Source of the DNA: Epiperipatus broadwayi
Taxonomy: Eukaryota > Onychophora > Udeonychophora > Euonychophora > Peripatidae
Assembly: GCA_028023455.1 (NCBI GenBank)
Contig: JAQFVV010006306.1
Location: 2,815,001-2,879,000, forward strand
Length of the DNA stretch: 64,000 nucleotides
Direction: 5' to 3'
Numbering within the stretch: the first letter of the stretch is position 1; each line of letters begins with the position of its first letter. The translations under genes were made by a program, and so were the position numbers. Below, one piece after another: positions 10,376-22,718 of this stretch. The notes below the pieces were generated by a model that had not been told where the DNA came from, made no database searches, and was given only the letters and a program-made list of their open reading frames with translations.

Positions 10376-11125
10376 CTTAGCTTACTTTGCTACAAAAAAA
10401 AAAAAAAAACTTAATTTTCAAGGTCAAGTTTGAATGCCCTGATGGCAAGGATTTCAAAATTCAGATGCGTATCAGAAACATTTTGTAAAAGCCACACAGA
10501 GATGTTTTGATTGCTTTTTCACTCATGGGTTGTTTTTATAAGCACAATTATTTAAATTTATAATATATTGAAGTTAAAATAACTTCTAAGATACTCGTAT
10601 GCAAATTATTCCAAATGAATTCGAATGACTCGATACAATTTCTAGACTTGAAGAAGGAGACGGAAGAAAAGGGAAAATGAATAATAGGAGAAATAAAAAT
10701 GAATTTCCGTCGTTATATAGTATTTTCTTTCATTTCTTCACGATTGTTATTTATAAATTAGTTATCCAGCTTTCTAAAACTTATTTATCCAGCTTTCTTA
10801 TAATTTTGTTTTGCAAAAAAGAATTAACTTTCTTTTCTAACTAAAATATCATATAACTAAAGATTTAATTAATAAAATGTTTAGAAATTTTCTTTCTTTT
10901 TTGCCCTTTGAATTAAGTCATTGTCTCTAAAATATTATTTGTAGTAAAATATATTTTATAAAAAGGAAAAAGAAAAACTGTTTGATTTTCTTTTTTTCTT
11001 TTAATTTTTTTAGTTTATATAAAAATATGTAAGTGCTTTATTTTATAATAGTATGTTTATAAGTGATACTCTTATTACAGTTAATTTAAAGTTGATATAT
11101 ATATATATTACATTCTATTTAAATA
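10376..11125. other. No recognised feature
   Basis: AT-rich with a long A run at 10394. No supported gene. Confidence 0.45.
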
Positions 11126-11128
11126 AAT

Positions 11129-11205
11129 CTGGTCGAGAGGTCATCACGGCTGCGTAATAAGCAGTTGTCCCGGCCGATGCTATGACACATCAAAAAAAAA
11201 AAAAA
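11129..11205 (+). repeat. tRNA-derived SINE, deleted in box B
   Basis: It begins tctggtcgagaggtcatc, continues through gcagttgtcccgg and ends ccgatgctatgacacatc plus an A run. The gggttcgcttcc box B segment is missing compared with the copies at 2760 and 42958. Confidence 0.7.
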
Positions 11206-12512
11206 AATTTATTTTACTATTTTTTAGACCTCATTTTACTATATTATCTGTGGTCTTAATTTTATCACCATGAAATTCATTTCAGTATATATAAATAAAT
11301 AATAAACATCGAATTTAAAACTTATTATGAGTGTTATCTTGACATCAACACCTTATAATTATAGCAATGCTATTTTGTTTATTTATAAAATTTTTGACAT
11401 ACTAGACTAATAATTTATGATTAATTTCCCTTATGCAGTGTAAAATAATTTTTTTTTTTTTTTTTGACGTGATTGATTTTTACCAAAAATCATCTTGAAT
11501 TACTGTTAGTCAATGCACATACTGGTATTAAAGTTATTAAAAAAATGATAAAGTTGTAGTAGAAATGAAGGTCAAGTAGATAAAGGATGATAATAAAAAC
11601 AACGCAAGATATTTCCTTTTTATCAAGTATAGAGATGGTGATCATGTGATGTTTAGTGATTTAATACAATATTTTATTGAAGAGAAATTAAATATTGATT
11701 TCAATTTAAGAATTAAGTCATAATCAGTAGGTTGAAGTAATGCAGAAGTACCGAAAAACCCTAGTGAGCTATATGTAAACTAACTATATTTGAGCTGGTA
11801 AAAAGTTATATTTACGTCTATTAACTGAAGATTAATTTAATATTGAGAGGTTATTAAATATAAGGCTAAACTTTTGTCTGTGATCAGTTGTAATGATTTT
11901 AGAATAACCTACAGTTATCTTGAAATTATGTTAGTATTTGTAAATCACGCTCTGCTAGTAAATATGTCAGTAAATGGTATACTGTACAATCAAAGCTAAA
12001 GTATCAGTCTCGTTATGCATTTTATGTTAAGCGACAGTTTTAATATAGCTTGCTGGGTGTTTTCAGTACTTCCACATTATTTCATCTATATCCAAGCTAA
12101 TAAAAGCTTATATTTAAATCAATAGATTGATACGTTTACACAGTAGCTATATCATTTTTGATTTACCAACCTGTACTTAATAGCTGTTATACTACATGTT
12201 GTTAAAATATAAGCCATTAGATAAAAATTTGATAATGTTACAATAACATTGAAGACCCCCCTCCCCCATCATAATGAAGTTTTATAATTTTCAAATTATT
12301 GTTGCGTGTCAAAAATTAGATTAAATAAATTTTTTTTTCTTTAAATAGTTAGCAATATTTTATTTTTTCTATATATATTGTTTTATTTAACCATTTCTTA
12401 TAATTGTTTTTTTTTTTTTTTTTAGGTAAGTGGAAATTTGTATTATTTGATCCATACAAAAAAAGATATCAAATGAACGGCTCCTAGGTAACTAAAATTT
12501 GATTCTTTTGAA
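11206..12512. other. No recognised feature
   Basis: AT-rich, with T runs at 11450 and 12409 and a C-rich run at 12257. No frame or repeat family recognised. Confidence 0.45.
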
Positions 12513-12515
12513 ATA

Positions 12516-13420
12516 CACTGGGTCTCGTTTTATGCGGTAGATAGGTTTCTCAAAAAACGCGTACAAAAGAAATCGACAAAAATAAATGTAATTTACTTTG
12601 AAAAATGGGGGATAGGTTCTGTAATTTTCGAAATTGGTATAAAAGCAAAGCAACAAGGAAAAATTACTTTAAAATTTGCATTAAAAAACTAAGAAAATAA
12701 AATATGACTAATAAAAAATTTCAAATATTTGAAAAAAATTAATATAAGACAAACTTTTTATATTTTTTTTATTAACTACAATATTAATTTTACATTCTTT
12801 CATACATATTTTAATCATTATCACTATTAGACAATATGCGTTTGTTTGTGAATTAGTAAGAAATCAGATGTGATGTGATATACAACTAGCGGCATTTTCA
12901 GTCTTGTGCTATTTTAATGGTTTTCTGTTTCTATATTTAAAAAATGAGATCACAATCAAAACAAAAAGGTTATACATTATCATTAGAAAGATTATTTTCA
13001 GTTTATAAAATCAATAAAACCTTCGTTATTATTTATTTTAAAAATCTAAAAAAATATTTATTTCTGTTAATATCTAACAAAATACATTTTAAAAGTTTAA
13101 AATTTTTGTATATTTATTGCGATATTTTTATATGTACGTATAAATCTATTATTATTACTTACTCATTAGTATAAGTAGGTTATTTATATAGAAGCTAAGA
13201 TTCTAAATACAGCTTCAGGCCATATTCACATTAGCTGCTAATATAACGTTATATTTTTGAAAAGAAAAAAAAAGTATTTCAAGTCAAAATAAGTTATTAA
13301 TAATTTAAATTTTTTGATATCTAATAAATATAGTGAAATATGAAAGATATTAAGAAGAAACATGAATCACATAACTTCAAAATCACATTAAAATAATCCA
13401 CATAAAATGAGACCCAGGTG
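12516..13420. mobile_element. TIR element with TA flanks, non-autonomous
   Basis: The left terminus cactgggtctcgttttatg and the right terminus cataaaatgagacccaggtg form an inverted repeat of about 20 bp, with TA outside each. TA target sites point to a Tc1/mariner-like or similar superfamily. A 76-residue frame at 12944-13174 shows no transposase motif and is probably chance. Confidence 0.6.
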
Positions 13421-14020
13421 TATTTAATATTTATCTAGTTTTAAATGCAAATTAATTTATTTTAAAGTATTATCTTAATTATTGAAGTAGGCTTCACTTT
13501 ATTACCATGCAACTAATTTTATGGTGTAGTTTTAAGAAGTTATTTTAGAATAAATTGGAAATAATAATAAACCTTGCAATTTTTGGAAATTAATATCACC
13601 AGATTTTTTTGGAATACAGTTTTAGTAACATCTTTAGAGTGCCCACTTAGCCATTTTTAATCTGAAAGTTGTTTTTTTAAAAAAAAAGATTAATATTAAA
13701 AGTATTTTAAAGACACCCCCCCCCCCCCATAAGTTCAGAATAAAAAAGTTGTCTAGTAATCAATTATTTGTTTTGCCTATTTAATATTACTTCAATGTTA
13801 ATGTTAATTTTATGCTGAAATATTGATCATTTATCTGCACTAATTGTAACAATAAAATTTGAGAATTTTCCTGAAGATTTGTGATGATGGTATTTTAGTT
13901 TGATTTATATATTGGACTATTTCCATCATCTAATATTAAGTATTGAATTTCTTTAGAAAAATTTTACTTCATTTACATTTGTCAATTATATCCGACTGTT
14001 AGTAATAGCATGTAGGTTAG
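13421..14020. other. No recognised feature
   Basis: AT-rich spacer containing a run of 13 C at 13716-13728. Its right part may be the eroded 3' end of the PLE that follows on the minus strand. Confidence 0.45.
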
Positions 14021-14025
14021 TGTAT

Positions 14026-14062
14026 GCACAATGTTTTGAGAAATAATCTCTCTTCTTCAGAT
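14026..14062 (-). ncRNA. Hammerhead remnant of the 14-16 kb PLE
   Basis: Minus strand: CTGAAGA, an extra A, stem II GAGA/TCTC, then AAAACATTGT. G12 is A and the base after the stem III U is G, so it should be inactive. It lies just past the endonuclease end, where PLE pLTRs carry hammerheads. Confidence 0.45.
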
Positions 14063-14089
14063 GTGTCTGGTCTGACCAGTGGCAGTACT

Positions 14090-16070
14090 AGCATGGAAAT
14101 CAAAACTGGACCCGTAGATTTTTGAATATTGAATTTTGACATAACGCTCTAACCCACTCAGTCATCCTGCCAAAGGCAACAGTCAGTAGAAATTTCATAT
14201 ATGGTTCCTCCTGATTTTTCCACTTTTCCCAAAGAGCAAAGTTGGTTAGTGGTTTCCATACATTATGTATAGTCACACTAGGTTGGCTTATGGAGTTATT
14301 TGTCATTTTTATGTGAACAGCTTCTTTGAATTTTTTACTTTCTACCTTTTTGTCGCTATTCAATATTTTTGTATTTGCCCAATTGAACATATGTCCATTA
14401 GTACATACATGATGCACTACCTTAGACATCTGTTTTTCTCTTCTAATCATCAGTTTGTGCTCTCGCAGTCACTTTTCAATGAGGTGGCTGGCCTTACCAA
14501 TATACATTCTTTCATATTCACATGGTGTTGCAGTTTTTGCTTTTCAGGATTTCAAGTTTAGGCTTTGTAAACATTAGAATTCCTTGCAGTGTGGTATGGC
14601 TCTGGAAAGCTGTTCTGATGTTACCCTGAATGCAGATTTTCCTTAATTTGATTGCTATTTTTGGTATGTATGATACATTACAGTACCAATAATTGTTTTG
14701 TTTTTTTTTATAATTCTTTTTGCATTCTATTTAAAGTTTCTTTTAATAACAGCTGATGGATAACCATTTTTCATAAGAGTTTGCTCTATGTAGATCTTTT
14801 TTTTTTTCAAATTGCTGGTTTCTGAACAAACTTCTTTTGGTCTCTTCCATAGTGATAATATAACCCAATGTTTTGCATTTCTGGTGCGATTGGATGTATA
14901 TGCTAAGTATTTTCCTGTATGTGTGGCTTTGATTTTGCCATGAGGAAGTCTTGTCGTAAAACATCTAAGAGTGCTAATTTTTGTTCCTGTTCTGACTCTA
15001 TTGTGAATTTACTTGAAGGGATATGTTGTTGATGTATTTCCAGAAAGTTTGTAGTAGTGCTTCACTGTGTGTTCACACAACAAATATGTCATCAACATGG
15101 TGAAGCCAAACTTTAGGTGGATATGGAGTAATCATTATAGTTGTGTTTTCAAGTTCTTCTATGTGAGACCATAGCCATTCCTTGATTTTATTGGAAGATT
15201 CAGTGTTGTATTGGAAGTAGGTTGTTATGCAGAATGTTAATAGTTCCAATATACTATCATTAGGAAGAGTTATTCTGGTTTGTAATCTATTATCACCATT
15301 TAATCTTTTTTTTACAGTAGACAATGGTTCTTCACATGGTACATTTATGAATAAACCTTCCACATCAAAGTTTACTAGTATGACGGTTTCTTTAAGTTTC
15401 ATGTGGTTAGAATCCCTAACAAAGAACTGGGTCTAGTAATGCCAAAGGACTAAGAACTTTGAAAAGCAATCTTGACAAATTTTGGCAAAGTGAATTCCTA
15501 AAACTATAATTGTAGGTCTTAATGGAACATGATCCTTATGGATTTTAGGTAAATCATAAAGATGAAGAATTTTGCTGAAAATATTATGTTAGTTTACTTA
15601 TTTCTGAATCACTGAAGTACCAATGATGCTTTCTTAGATAATGCTTTTGACTTTGTTTCTGTACTCGTTATCGGATCTTTTGGTACTTTTCTGTGTTGGC
15701 CTGCTGTGAGGAATTCTTGTATTTTGTTGCCATAATCAATTGTTTCCATTACAACTGTTGCATTGCCTTTGTCAGCAGGGAGAATAATTATAGAATTATC
15801 TACTTTGAGAGATTTAATTGCTTTCCTCTCCCCATAGGATATGTTTGACTTCAATTTTTGTTTCTTGTCAAGTGTTCTTTTTTTTCTCCAGCGTAATTTT
15901 GCTGGCTTCTTCTAAAGGCAATTTTTGAAGTGACTTCCTCAGTGGCAGCCATTATATTTAATAAAGGGGTATTCATTGGTGTGATGGTAAAGTTTAATTC
16001 GTTTTTGAGAACGAAATTTCATCATCTGTTAAATGTTTAGAACTGAGATTAAACAGATGAAGCTGATACA
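14090..16070 (-). pseudogene. Dead Penelope-like element, Penelope/Poseidon-type
   Basis: Read on the minus strand from 16070 down, broken frames follow the PLE order. An N-terminal part has LSSKHLTDDE and later IIILPADKGNATVV (about 15780). Next comes the RT motif A region VNFDVEGLFINVP (about 15370), then HVDDIFVV at 15073-15100, which replaces YVDD. An inter-domain segment follows, then the endonuclease with YIGK (about 14505), REHKL and a C-terminal WANTKIL region. The GxPMG box of motif B is not recognisable, and many stops and frameshifts are present. Its wording is clearly different from the intact PLE at 22-26 kb, so it is another PLE lineage. Confidence 0.8.
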
Positions 16071-16435
16071 CTGCTTAGTACATTATGGACTTTGATTTAG
16101 TCCAATATACAAATAAAACTGAGTGTTTGTACAACCATATTTCATTATTTAATTGCATATCTGATAATTCTGACACCAGTCTTAATGAATTTTTTTGTAG
16201 ACACAATCTATTGATTAATATTTAAAAGAGTTGGAATCACGACCAAAGAAGTTTGTTTTTTCGATTTTTATTGGACAAGACATGTTTCTCAAATTAACTG
16301 CTGAACACAAGAATATACTTTGCAATCTTTTTTTTTAATGTTAAAAATTATTTTCTATTTTTAAAAAAATATAGCAAAAGTAGTTTGTAATTGCCAAAAT
16401 CACCATTTCCTTTATTTTGCTTTAATATTATATAT
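16071..16435. other. No recognised feature
   Basis: AT-rich; may include the 5' end of the dead PLE. Confidence 0.4.
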
Positions 16436-16621
16436 AAATGCAATTTATCCACTCTACTTTGAACACTTTTTTAGAAAAAACCTTTTACTTTTAAAAAATT
16501 AAAATAAAAGTTTCTCTGAAGAAGACTGCAGGTTAGGCGAAACATAAGATCATGTATGCATATATGTATAATAAAAGGTTTTTGCTAAAAAGTATTCAAA
16601 GTAGAGTGGATAAATTGCATT
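16436..16621. mobile_element. Palindromic element with a hammerhead-like centre
   Basis: Arms of about 55-60 bp are reverse complements (left atgcaatttatccactctac, right gtagagtggataaattgcat). Between them lies a plus-strand motif with CTGAAGA and GCGAAAC. Same design as family D, but only one motif is present. No coding capacity. Confidence 0.55.
16513..16553 (+). ncRNA. Possible hammerhead, weak
   Basis: CTGAAGA, an extra A, a poor stem II (gact/aggc with one mismatch), GAAAC and a GATC before the expected cleavage point. Stem I is not convincing. Listed because of its palindromic setting. Confidence 0.3.
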
Positions 16622-17365
16622 TAGTTTGTAATTGTTTTGCCATAAATATAACAATTAAAGTTCCACACTTCTGACTCCAAATAATCACAAAGTTAAAAGC
16701 CCTGGGCGGTGCGGTTTGGCATAGTTGGTAAAATGTACCAACTTGGAAGTACTAACTTGGGAGTAATTAACTTTAAAAATTATTTGAAGCCAAAATTAAA
16801 TGATAAATAAAAAATAATAATCCAATAAACAATTGTTTTATTTGCATGAACAATATCAGTTTATAATTTATGCAATTTTATGCTAAAATACATTTTATGC
16901 TGGAAGGGGGGGGGTATAAAAAGTGTTTATGCACGAAGACAATAAACTATATGTTTTTTATACATTGATGTGGTAACTAGTTTTGTCATTATATTATATC
17001 TGTAATACATTGCTAAAATTGATTTTCATTTGAATTTAGAAGCCTCATAATAGAAATTAAATCCTTCCATCACAAAAATCTTCTTTGGACAGAAAACCCA
17101 CAAATATTGTTAGGATTATCACATTGTATTAATTATATCAACAATTCTGAAGATTCACACTGTACTGAATTTTAGAATAAGTTCTTAAAAAAATTGGAAA
17201 CCTGGCTAAAACAATCTTTAATGAAGATTGTTTGTTTAATATAGCAAAAATGCCCCATGATTTGGCATGTAGTAACAGATTCAAGAGGAAACAGTTCTTG
17301 ATCGAAGCTCTCTCATTTCAAATATTTGAATTTCAAGCGATCTTACGAACTTGCCATTTGATTAT
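16622..17365. other. No recognised feature
   Basis: AT-rich; contains a G9 run at 16906-16914. A short ggtttggcatagttggtaa segment near 16712 resembles a tRNA box A but has no matching box B. Confidence 0.4.
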
Positions 17366-17367
17366 TT

Positions 17368-18056
17368 CATCACATGATCACCATTTTTTTATGCTTGCTT
17401 ATAATTGCTATTCAAAAAGCCAAAACTCTCTATATATATTGCCACTCAGTGCAAGCCAGAATAATCAATGGATGCTAGAAGATTTGTGCATAAAATCCCC
17501 ATCTAGTGCCTACTCATCCAATATCCCCAGACTAGTTTCTGGCTAGTGGCCTGCATCAGTGAGGAGCTTTGGATCTGAGAGCACTGCATCTAGATCTTAG
17601 GTTCTAATGCAACCCTCCATTAGCCACCCTTTATCTCTACTTATTTTAGGATCTAATGCAATCCTTCAGCAACCACCTTTTATCTCTACTTAACTACAAA
17701 ACTATGAGTCTTAAATTGAAGACACTATAATATTTTCAATCCAACCTCATTAGCTTATATAGTCATATAGGTCTGAACTCAGTTCAGTACCCATGAATTT
17801 TGATTACTTTGGTTCTTTATTGGTCATAGCCACACTATTCTATTAGGCAGGATTGGTTTTAAACCAATAAACATCATATTATTACCATTTTTTATGCTTG
17901 CTTATAACTGTTATTAAAACAGGTAAAATTCTGTATACATATTGCCACTCAGTGTAGGCACTAGATGGGGATTTTATGCACAAGTCTTCTGGCATCCATT
18001 GATTACTCTGCCTTGCACTGAGTGGCAATACGTATAGAGAGTTTTGCCTGTTTTCA
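17368..18056. mobile_element. Family A hammerhead element
   Basis: Begins with gatcaccattttttatgc, continues through the inverted-end block (ctctatatatattgccactc), the hammerhead at 17516, and the internal region shared with 3.9-4.1 kb and 60.8-61.1 kb. The inverted right end finishes gagttttgcctgtttt. The right half lacks its hammerhead, apparently through a deletion around 17955. Confidence 0.7.
17516..17574 (-). ncRNA. Hammerhead, family A, one core change
   Basis: Identical in plan to 3818-3876 and with full stem I, GAAACTAGTC and stem II, but A9 of the core box is C (CTGATGC). That single change should abolish or strongly reduce cleavage. Confidence 0.65.
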
Positions 18057-18197
18057 TTTGATTATTTGTTAATAAAAAAATATTTTGGTGAAATACGTAA
18101 AAGTAAACAGTTGTAAAATTTGTGTTGTTGTTTTTTTTGAAAGTCCTTAAAATGATAATGTTTATAAACTAAAATATTTATATATTTTAAAATTTTC

Positions 18198-18230
18198 AGG
18201 CCGAAAGCATGCTTAGCACACCATGCTGTT
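18198..18230. repeat. Fragment of the 48.2-kb palindromic MITE
   Basis: Contains gccgaaagcatgcttagc, matching the right half of the palindrome at 48221-48446. Only this piece is recognisable. Confidence 0.4.
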
Positions 18231-18393
18231 AAAGTATTAAACTAAGCTTTTCTTTATATACATTTTGTATGTATTTATTTTGCATCGTTTTATAAAATTG
18301 TTACATTTATTTTATTTTAGACGTAACAGTAGGTTTTCATATCCCTTCCATCTTCTTGTCACTTTGTTAAATATTCGAATGGCTTTACTGCTC

Positions 18394-18621
18394 AAGGGTT
18401 CATAAGTCGTTTGAGCACTGGAAACGCTAGCTTCAGAATCGGTCCTAAGACCCCACCTACCAGTCTGATACCTTATCACTGCGCTAATCAGTAATTCTAT
18501 TTTTGAATTCAAGGGTTCATAAGACATTTGAGCACTGGAAACGTTAGCTTCAGAATCGGCCCCAAGACTCCACCTACCAATACACCATCACTGCGCTAAT
18601 CAATAATTTCATTTTGAATTC
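18394..18621 (-). repeat. Tandem duplication of a tRNA-like repeat
   Basis: Two units (18394-18510 and 18511-18621) share aagggttcataag at the start and gaattc at the end. On the minus strand each has ttagcgcagtga, a box A match, and a ccgattctgaagc segment that could be a worn box B. I read it as a second tRNA-derived SINE family, duplicated in tandem. Confidence 0.5.
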
Positions 18622-18860
18622 TAGCAAAAAAAAATTATCAAATAAAGTGTTTAATAATTACAAACTTTTTAACAACCCAACCAGTTCATTACTTGTTCAA
18701 TTTTACTAATACAAATATAGTGTTTCAACTAATGTACACTTAAAGAAATCTTTCCCACATGCTTAAAATTATTGCACATCTACTGAAAATGTAATTTTCA
18801 TAAAATATGGACTTTAACTTGTTCTTTTAAATTTGTTTATTATTTAAACTTATGTTGTAA

Positions 18861-18981
18861 TTATAAATTTATTTTAATGCACCTTGATTACGTAAGTAAT
18901 ATTTACTAAGGCTGTAACCTCAAGAATATGCGCGTAAAAATGCGATAGTAGGGACATCTATAGCTTAACCACAAGCTTAAT
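18861..18981. repeat. Half copy of palindromic MITE P1
   Basis: Closely matches 28878-28996, including gtaagtaatatttactaagg and the later accacaagctta. The opposite arm is absent here. Confidence 0.65.
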
Positions 18982-19735
18982 GTTTTTTTTTCATTGCATG
19001 ATAATTAGTAATTTATATGCCATTTTTTTAAAAAAATAAAACATATGTCAATGCTATTAAAAGTATACAGAGACATTTTCTACATTTTTTTTAAATAGCC
19101 ATTAATAAGGCATATAATAAATCTTTTATCAAGTAAACTTCTGAGCACTTTAAAATGAACAGCTCAAGAATATATAGCATAGATGTGATCCTTTAGTGCG
19201 CATACAAGTGGTGTACAATTAATCAACAGATGTCGTACAATTAATCAACAAATGCTGTAATTCACTGGTAAATTTTCTGTTGAAGCAAAGCGATGCATGC
19301 AGGAAAGAAGAAATGGGAAAATAATTGAAACGACTTATTTAAGAGAACAGAATATCTGGAAATGTGCAAATTTGTTGCGTAAAAAAATTATTGGTAATGT
19401 AAGCAAATATAAACTATATTTAAAAGTGGGTAAGAAAACTGTGAGAATAAATATGTCCGAGATGTAAATAACATCTTGCGATTGAACAAAAGTTATAGAT
19501 CATATGATGCTTAAATTCTAGAAGTAATGACTTGGTTTCAATCCAGGAACTTTTAGTCAAATTGTGTTAAAGTACAAAAGGCATTTCAGAAATCTTAAGA
19601 TAGTACTACATTTTGATTATTTTCAGTATGAACTTTTGAAAGTCTAAATTATCTTGAAATTATGTTATAGCAATGGCGCATTGTCATACTTTACTAAAGC
19701 CTGAAACGTTAGTACAAAAGTTCCTGTGAAATTTT
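18982..19735. other. No recognised feature
   Basis: AT-rich, no supported gene; contains a short direct repeat gtacaattaatcaaca at about 19213-19250. Confidence 0.45.
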
Positions 19736-19739
19736 ATTT

Positions 19740-20155
19740 TCTGTTGTCTCAAGAAGATTTGATAAAGGTAAATGGACACTTAACAGAAGAGAAATACAGA
19801 AACTTCAGACCATTTGACAAAATATGGATAGATGTATGTTCGGAATAACAAGAAAATGTCAAAAACAAAATACATGGGTGAGAGAACAAACAGATGTTAT
19901 GACATCATTGAAAGAATTAAGAGACTGAAGTGGAGTTGGGCTAGACATATTGCTAGAAGAAATGATAATAGATGGATAGTTGAGATCTTAAATTGGATTC
20001 CAAAATGTAAAAGACCTAGAAGAGACCACATGCGAGGTGGATAGATGAAATAAGGTAATATGTTGGGTGATGTGGAGAAAAGAGGCCTGTGATCAATGAA
20101 TATGGATTGAACTTGAAGCGACTTTCATCCTATAGTGGATCAATAATAATTGACT
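19740..20155 (+). pseudogene. RTE-type LINE, 3' end
   Basis: The frame at about 19900-20000 reads RIKRLKWSWARHIARR and NRWIVEILNWIPK, the C-terminal block typical of RTE LINEs after the reverse transcriptase. Later cues are a W and GL region and a tail rich in tgat. Upstream 19740-19890 corresponds to the segment before it (QTD...IERI). A frameshift and stop follow near 20042. The element is 5'-truncated, as is usual for LINEs. The same block appears at 44.5, 49.0, 62.2 and 62.8 kb. Confidence 0.8.
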
Positions 20156-22455
20156 ATGATTATAATGATGGGTAACAGAGATGCAAGGAAGAGGAAGCAT
20201 TTAACATTACCAATTGCACAGAAATTAAAAGAAATTAGACAGCTAAGTGAATGTGAAACTTTTGCAGAAGGTTCTGGATTTTGAACTATAATTATCTCTA
20301 ACCTGAAGAAATCAAAACTGTTCTAAATTTTATGTGGAAAGTAATGAATAGAAATCAATACTATTAAAATATTGCAATAAACATGCATTACTATTAATGA
20401 AAATGATTATAAAACAGAAGTATGTCACAATAACATTCCAATTTCAAAAATTTAAAAAAATAAATATTATTGTATCTGGTGATATGTATCAATTTATAAG
20501 CAAGCATTTCTTCATAAAGTAATGGAAATTTTGATATTTTAGTAAAATATGATGATGAAACGTCATGGTTTTGTTTGTAATTTGCTAAGAGGATATAAAT
20601 TACAGAACCAAAATTAAGGATTTTTGTCATGATTAGATTAATGTGGTGTGATGCACAATGCTTCCAGTATGTAAATGCAAACTTCCTGCCATAGGCAAGA
20701 GCTTGGGTTAGATGATGAATATAAAATTGAATTATTTTTTGGTAAGAATTCCAATTTTCAAACTAAATTGTTCATCGTAGTGATTATGCCTTCTACATTT
20801 CTACGAAGGTGACATTATCAATTCAATCCTAAGACTAAGGCATTCTTCGATTTAAATCTTTTTAAAAAAATGCTGGAAGCAGCTTATAAAAGTGTAGGTG
20901 ATGAAGGAGTTTTAATTTGAAAGATGACAATGGCTATAAACATAGGTGTGGATGTGTTTAATAATCTCTATTTATGGATTATGCTCTGTAATGATAATAT
21001 TGTTGCTGACACTGTGATATAGAATCTGCTTTCACTTGAAAAATACATTTTATTTAAGAGACTCGACAGGTTACGAAAAGTAGATCACAAAGAGGTTTTT
21101 AATATAGATAGATAATGATGTTTCAGTTATTTATTCAATGACTGTTGTTGTAAAAGCTGAAACAATGTTAAATTGAAAATATCTTAAACAAACATAGTTT
21201 AAAATATGACAAATTTATTGGAGGACAGGAACAGTGTGAGTTCATTAACAAGACAAGAAGTAATGTTAATATATAAGATAAATGGATTTTTAAAGTAGAA
21301 AAACTTTGACAATAACGGAAGTGACTTTCCAATACATTGTTTTCTTTGTCTTACCTGAAGGATCCAGTTTTTGGTTCATCAACTTCCTTAAAGGTTCTTT
21401 CGTAAAAAGGTAAATGACATATTGAATTATTGGTTCATTTCATATATATTATATGATAAATAAAAAACACCTTTCCTGAAAATCTGAATTTTTTATTTTT
21501 CAACTCTGCCATATTACGTACATTATTTCAAAATCCAGGAAAAATCTGAAAATATCATATCTCAGATGACACAACTTGTATTAGTAAAAGTGTGGAAGAC
21601 TTTTACAAAGAATACAGTAACAAAATAGGTGTTGTCATTATGCTATCGTTTGATGTGACAAACATTTTAAACGAAGAGCTAAGAAAGGTTGTTAAATCTT
21701 CAACTAATGTAAAAATTGGAAATAGTGAAAATGCCATAGATACTTTACAAAAAATAAATGAAGAAATAAAGAAAAAAATGTTGGAAAAATCTATGCACCA
21801 AATGTGTAAATAATGATAAGAATAGATTTACGAGATGATCAGAAGAATACAATACTGTATTCACATTTACGAAAGGTGAAAAACAAATATTAAAAATTGC
21901 TGACCTACTAGTCTTTTATCAGTTCTATATAATTAAATGTGGATTAGTCGGATTTAAAGGTTGTTATAGGAGAATAAATCACAGCCATCTTAAGAGAACT
22001 CATAGAAAGACCGTGAGAATGAGGTGCCCATTTGCAATAAACATGTACATTCTAAAAAATTATTTGATTTTAAAAATACATAGACTGTGATTTTTAGAAC
22101 ATTAAGTTATAGATCTAGAATATTGGCAAATGCTGAAAAATATTTATCTAATTTAAGAGTAGTGACTAGAATTCTTGTGAGACTAAGATTAACGTAGTGG
22201 GAAGGGTTTTGCCTATACAAATACAGAGCATTAGGAGTGAAAATAAGATGGTTTGAGTCATTCGGATTGCAATTGATGTGTTTTTTTCATGTGTAATGTC
22301 CCTAATAATGTTTAAAAACCATCAAGTAAAAACAAGAAAGTAAGATTATAAACTAAAAAAATTTAAATAATGTGCTTTTCGGAGTGAAAAAAGGGAAAAT
22401 AAATATTGAAAGCAGTCAATTAGAAGTAATATGGTGAAAGTATAAGGAGAAACAT
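20156..22455. other. Unassigned AT-rich region
   Basis: I recognise no domain here. A 73-residue plus-strand frame at 21592-21813 is lysine- and glutamate-rich and may be part of an old element, but no motif supports a call. The sequence is probably worn transposon DNA. Confidence 0.35.
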
Positions 22456-22559
22456 TAAATGTAAAATTTATGTATATACTTCAACAAAAATCAATAAATT
22501 AAAAATTAACTGTGATAAAACACAGTTGCTGAAGCTTTAAATATAAAATTATAACAATA

Positions 22560-22604
22560 AAGCTGAGCGCTTTCGGGGGATTTAAGCCTCCATAATCATA
22601 GCTC
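22560..22604 (-). ncRNA. Hammerhead-shaped fold with altered core, left arm
   Basis: Minus strand: stem I GAGCT/AGCTT, stem II GGAGG/CCCCC with one mismatch, GAA, palindromic stem III AGCGCT and C17. The box that should read CTGANGA reads ATGATTA, so C3 and G8 are not met. See the partner at 26160. Confidence 0.45.
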
Positions 22605-22718
22605 AATACAAAACAAATACAAAATATAAACACTTACTCACAAGCAAAATGCGTATCTCAAATAAGATGTAAACTAACTCTAAATAAATAAATAAAATAC
22701 AATATAAATAAATAAATA

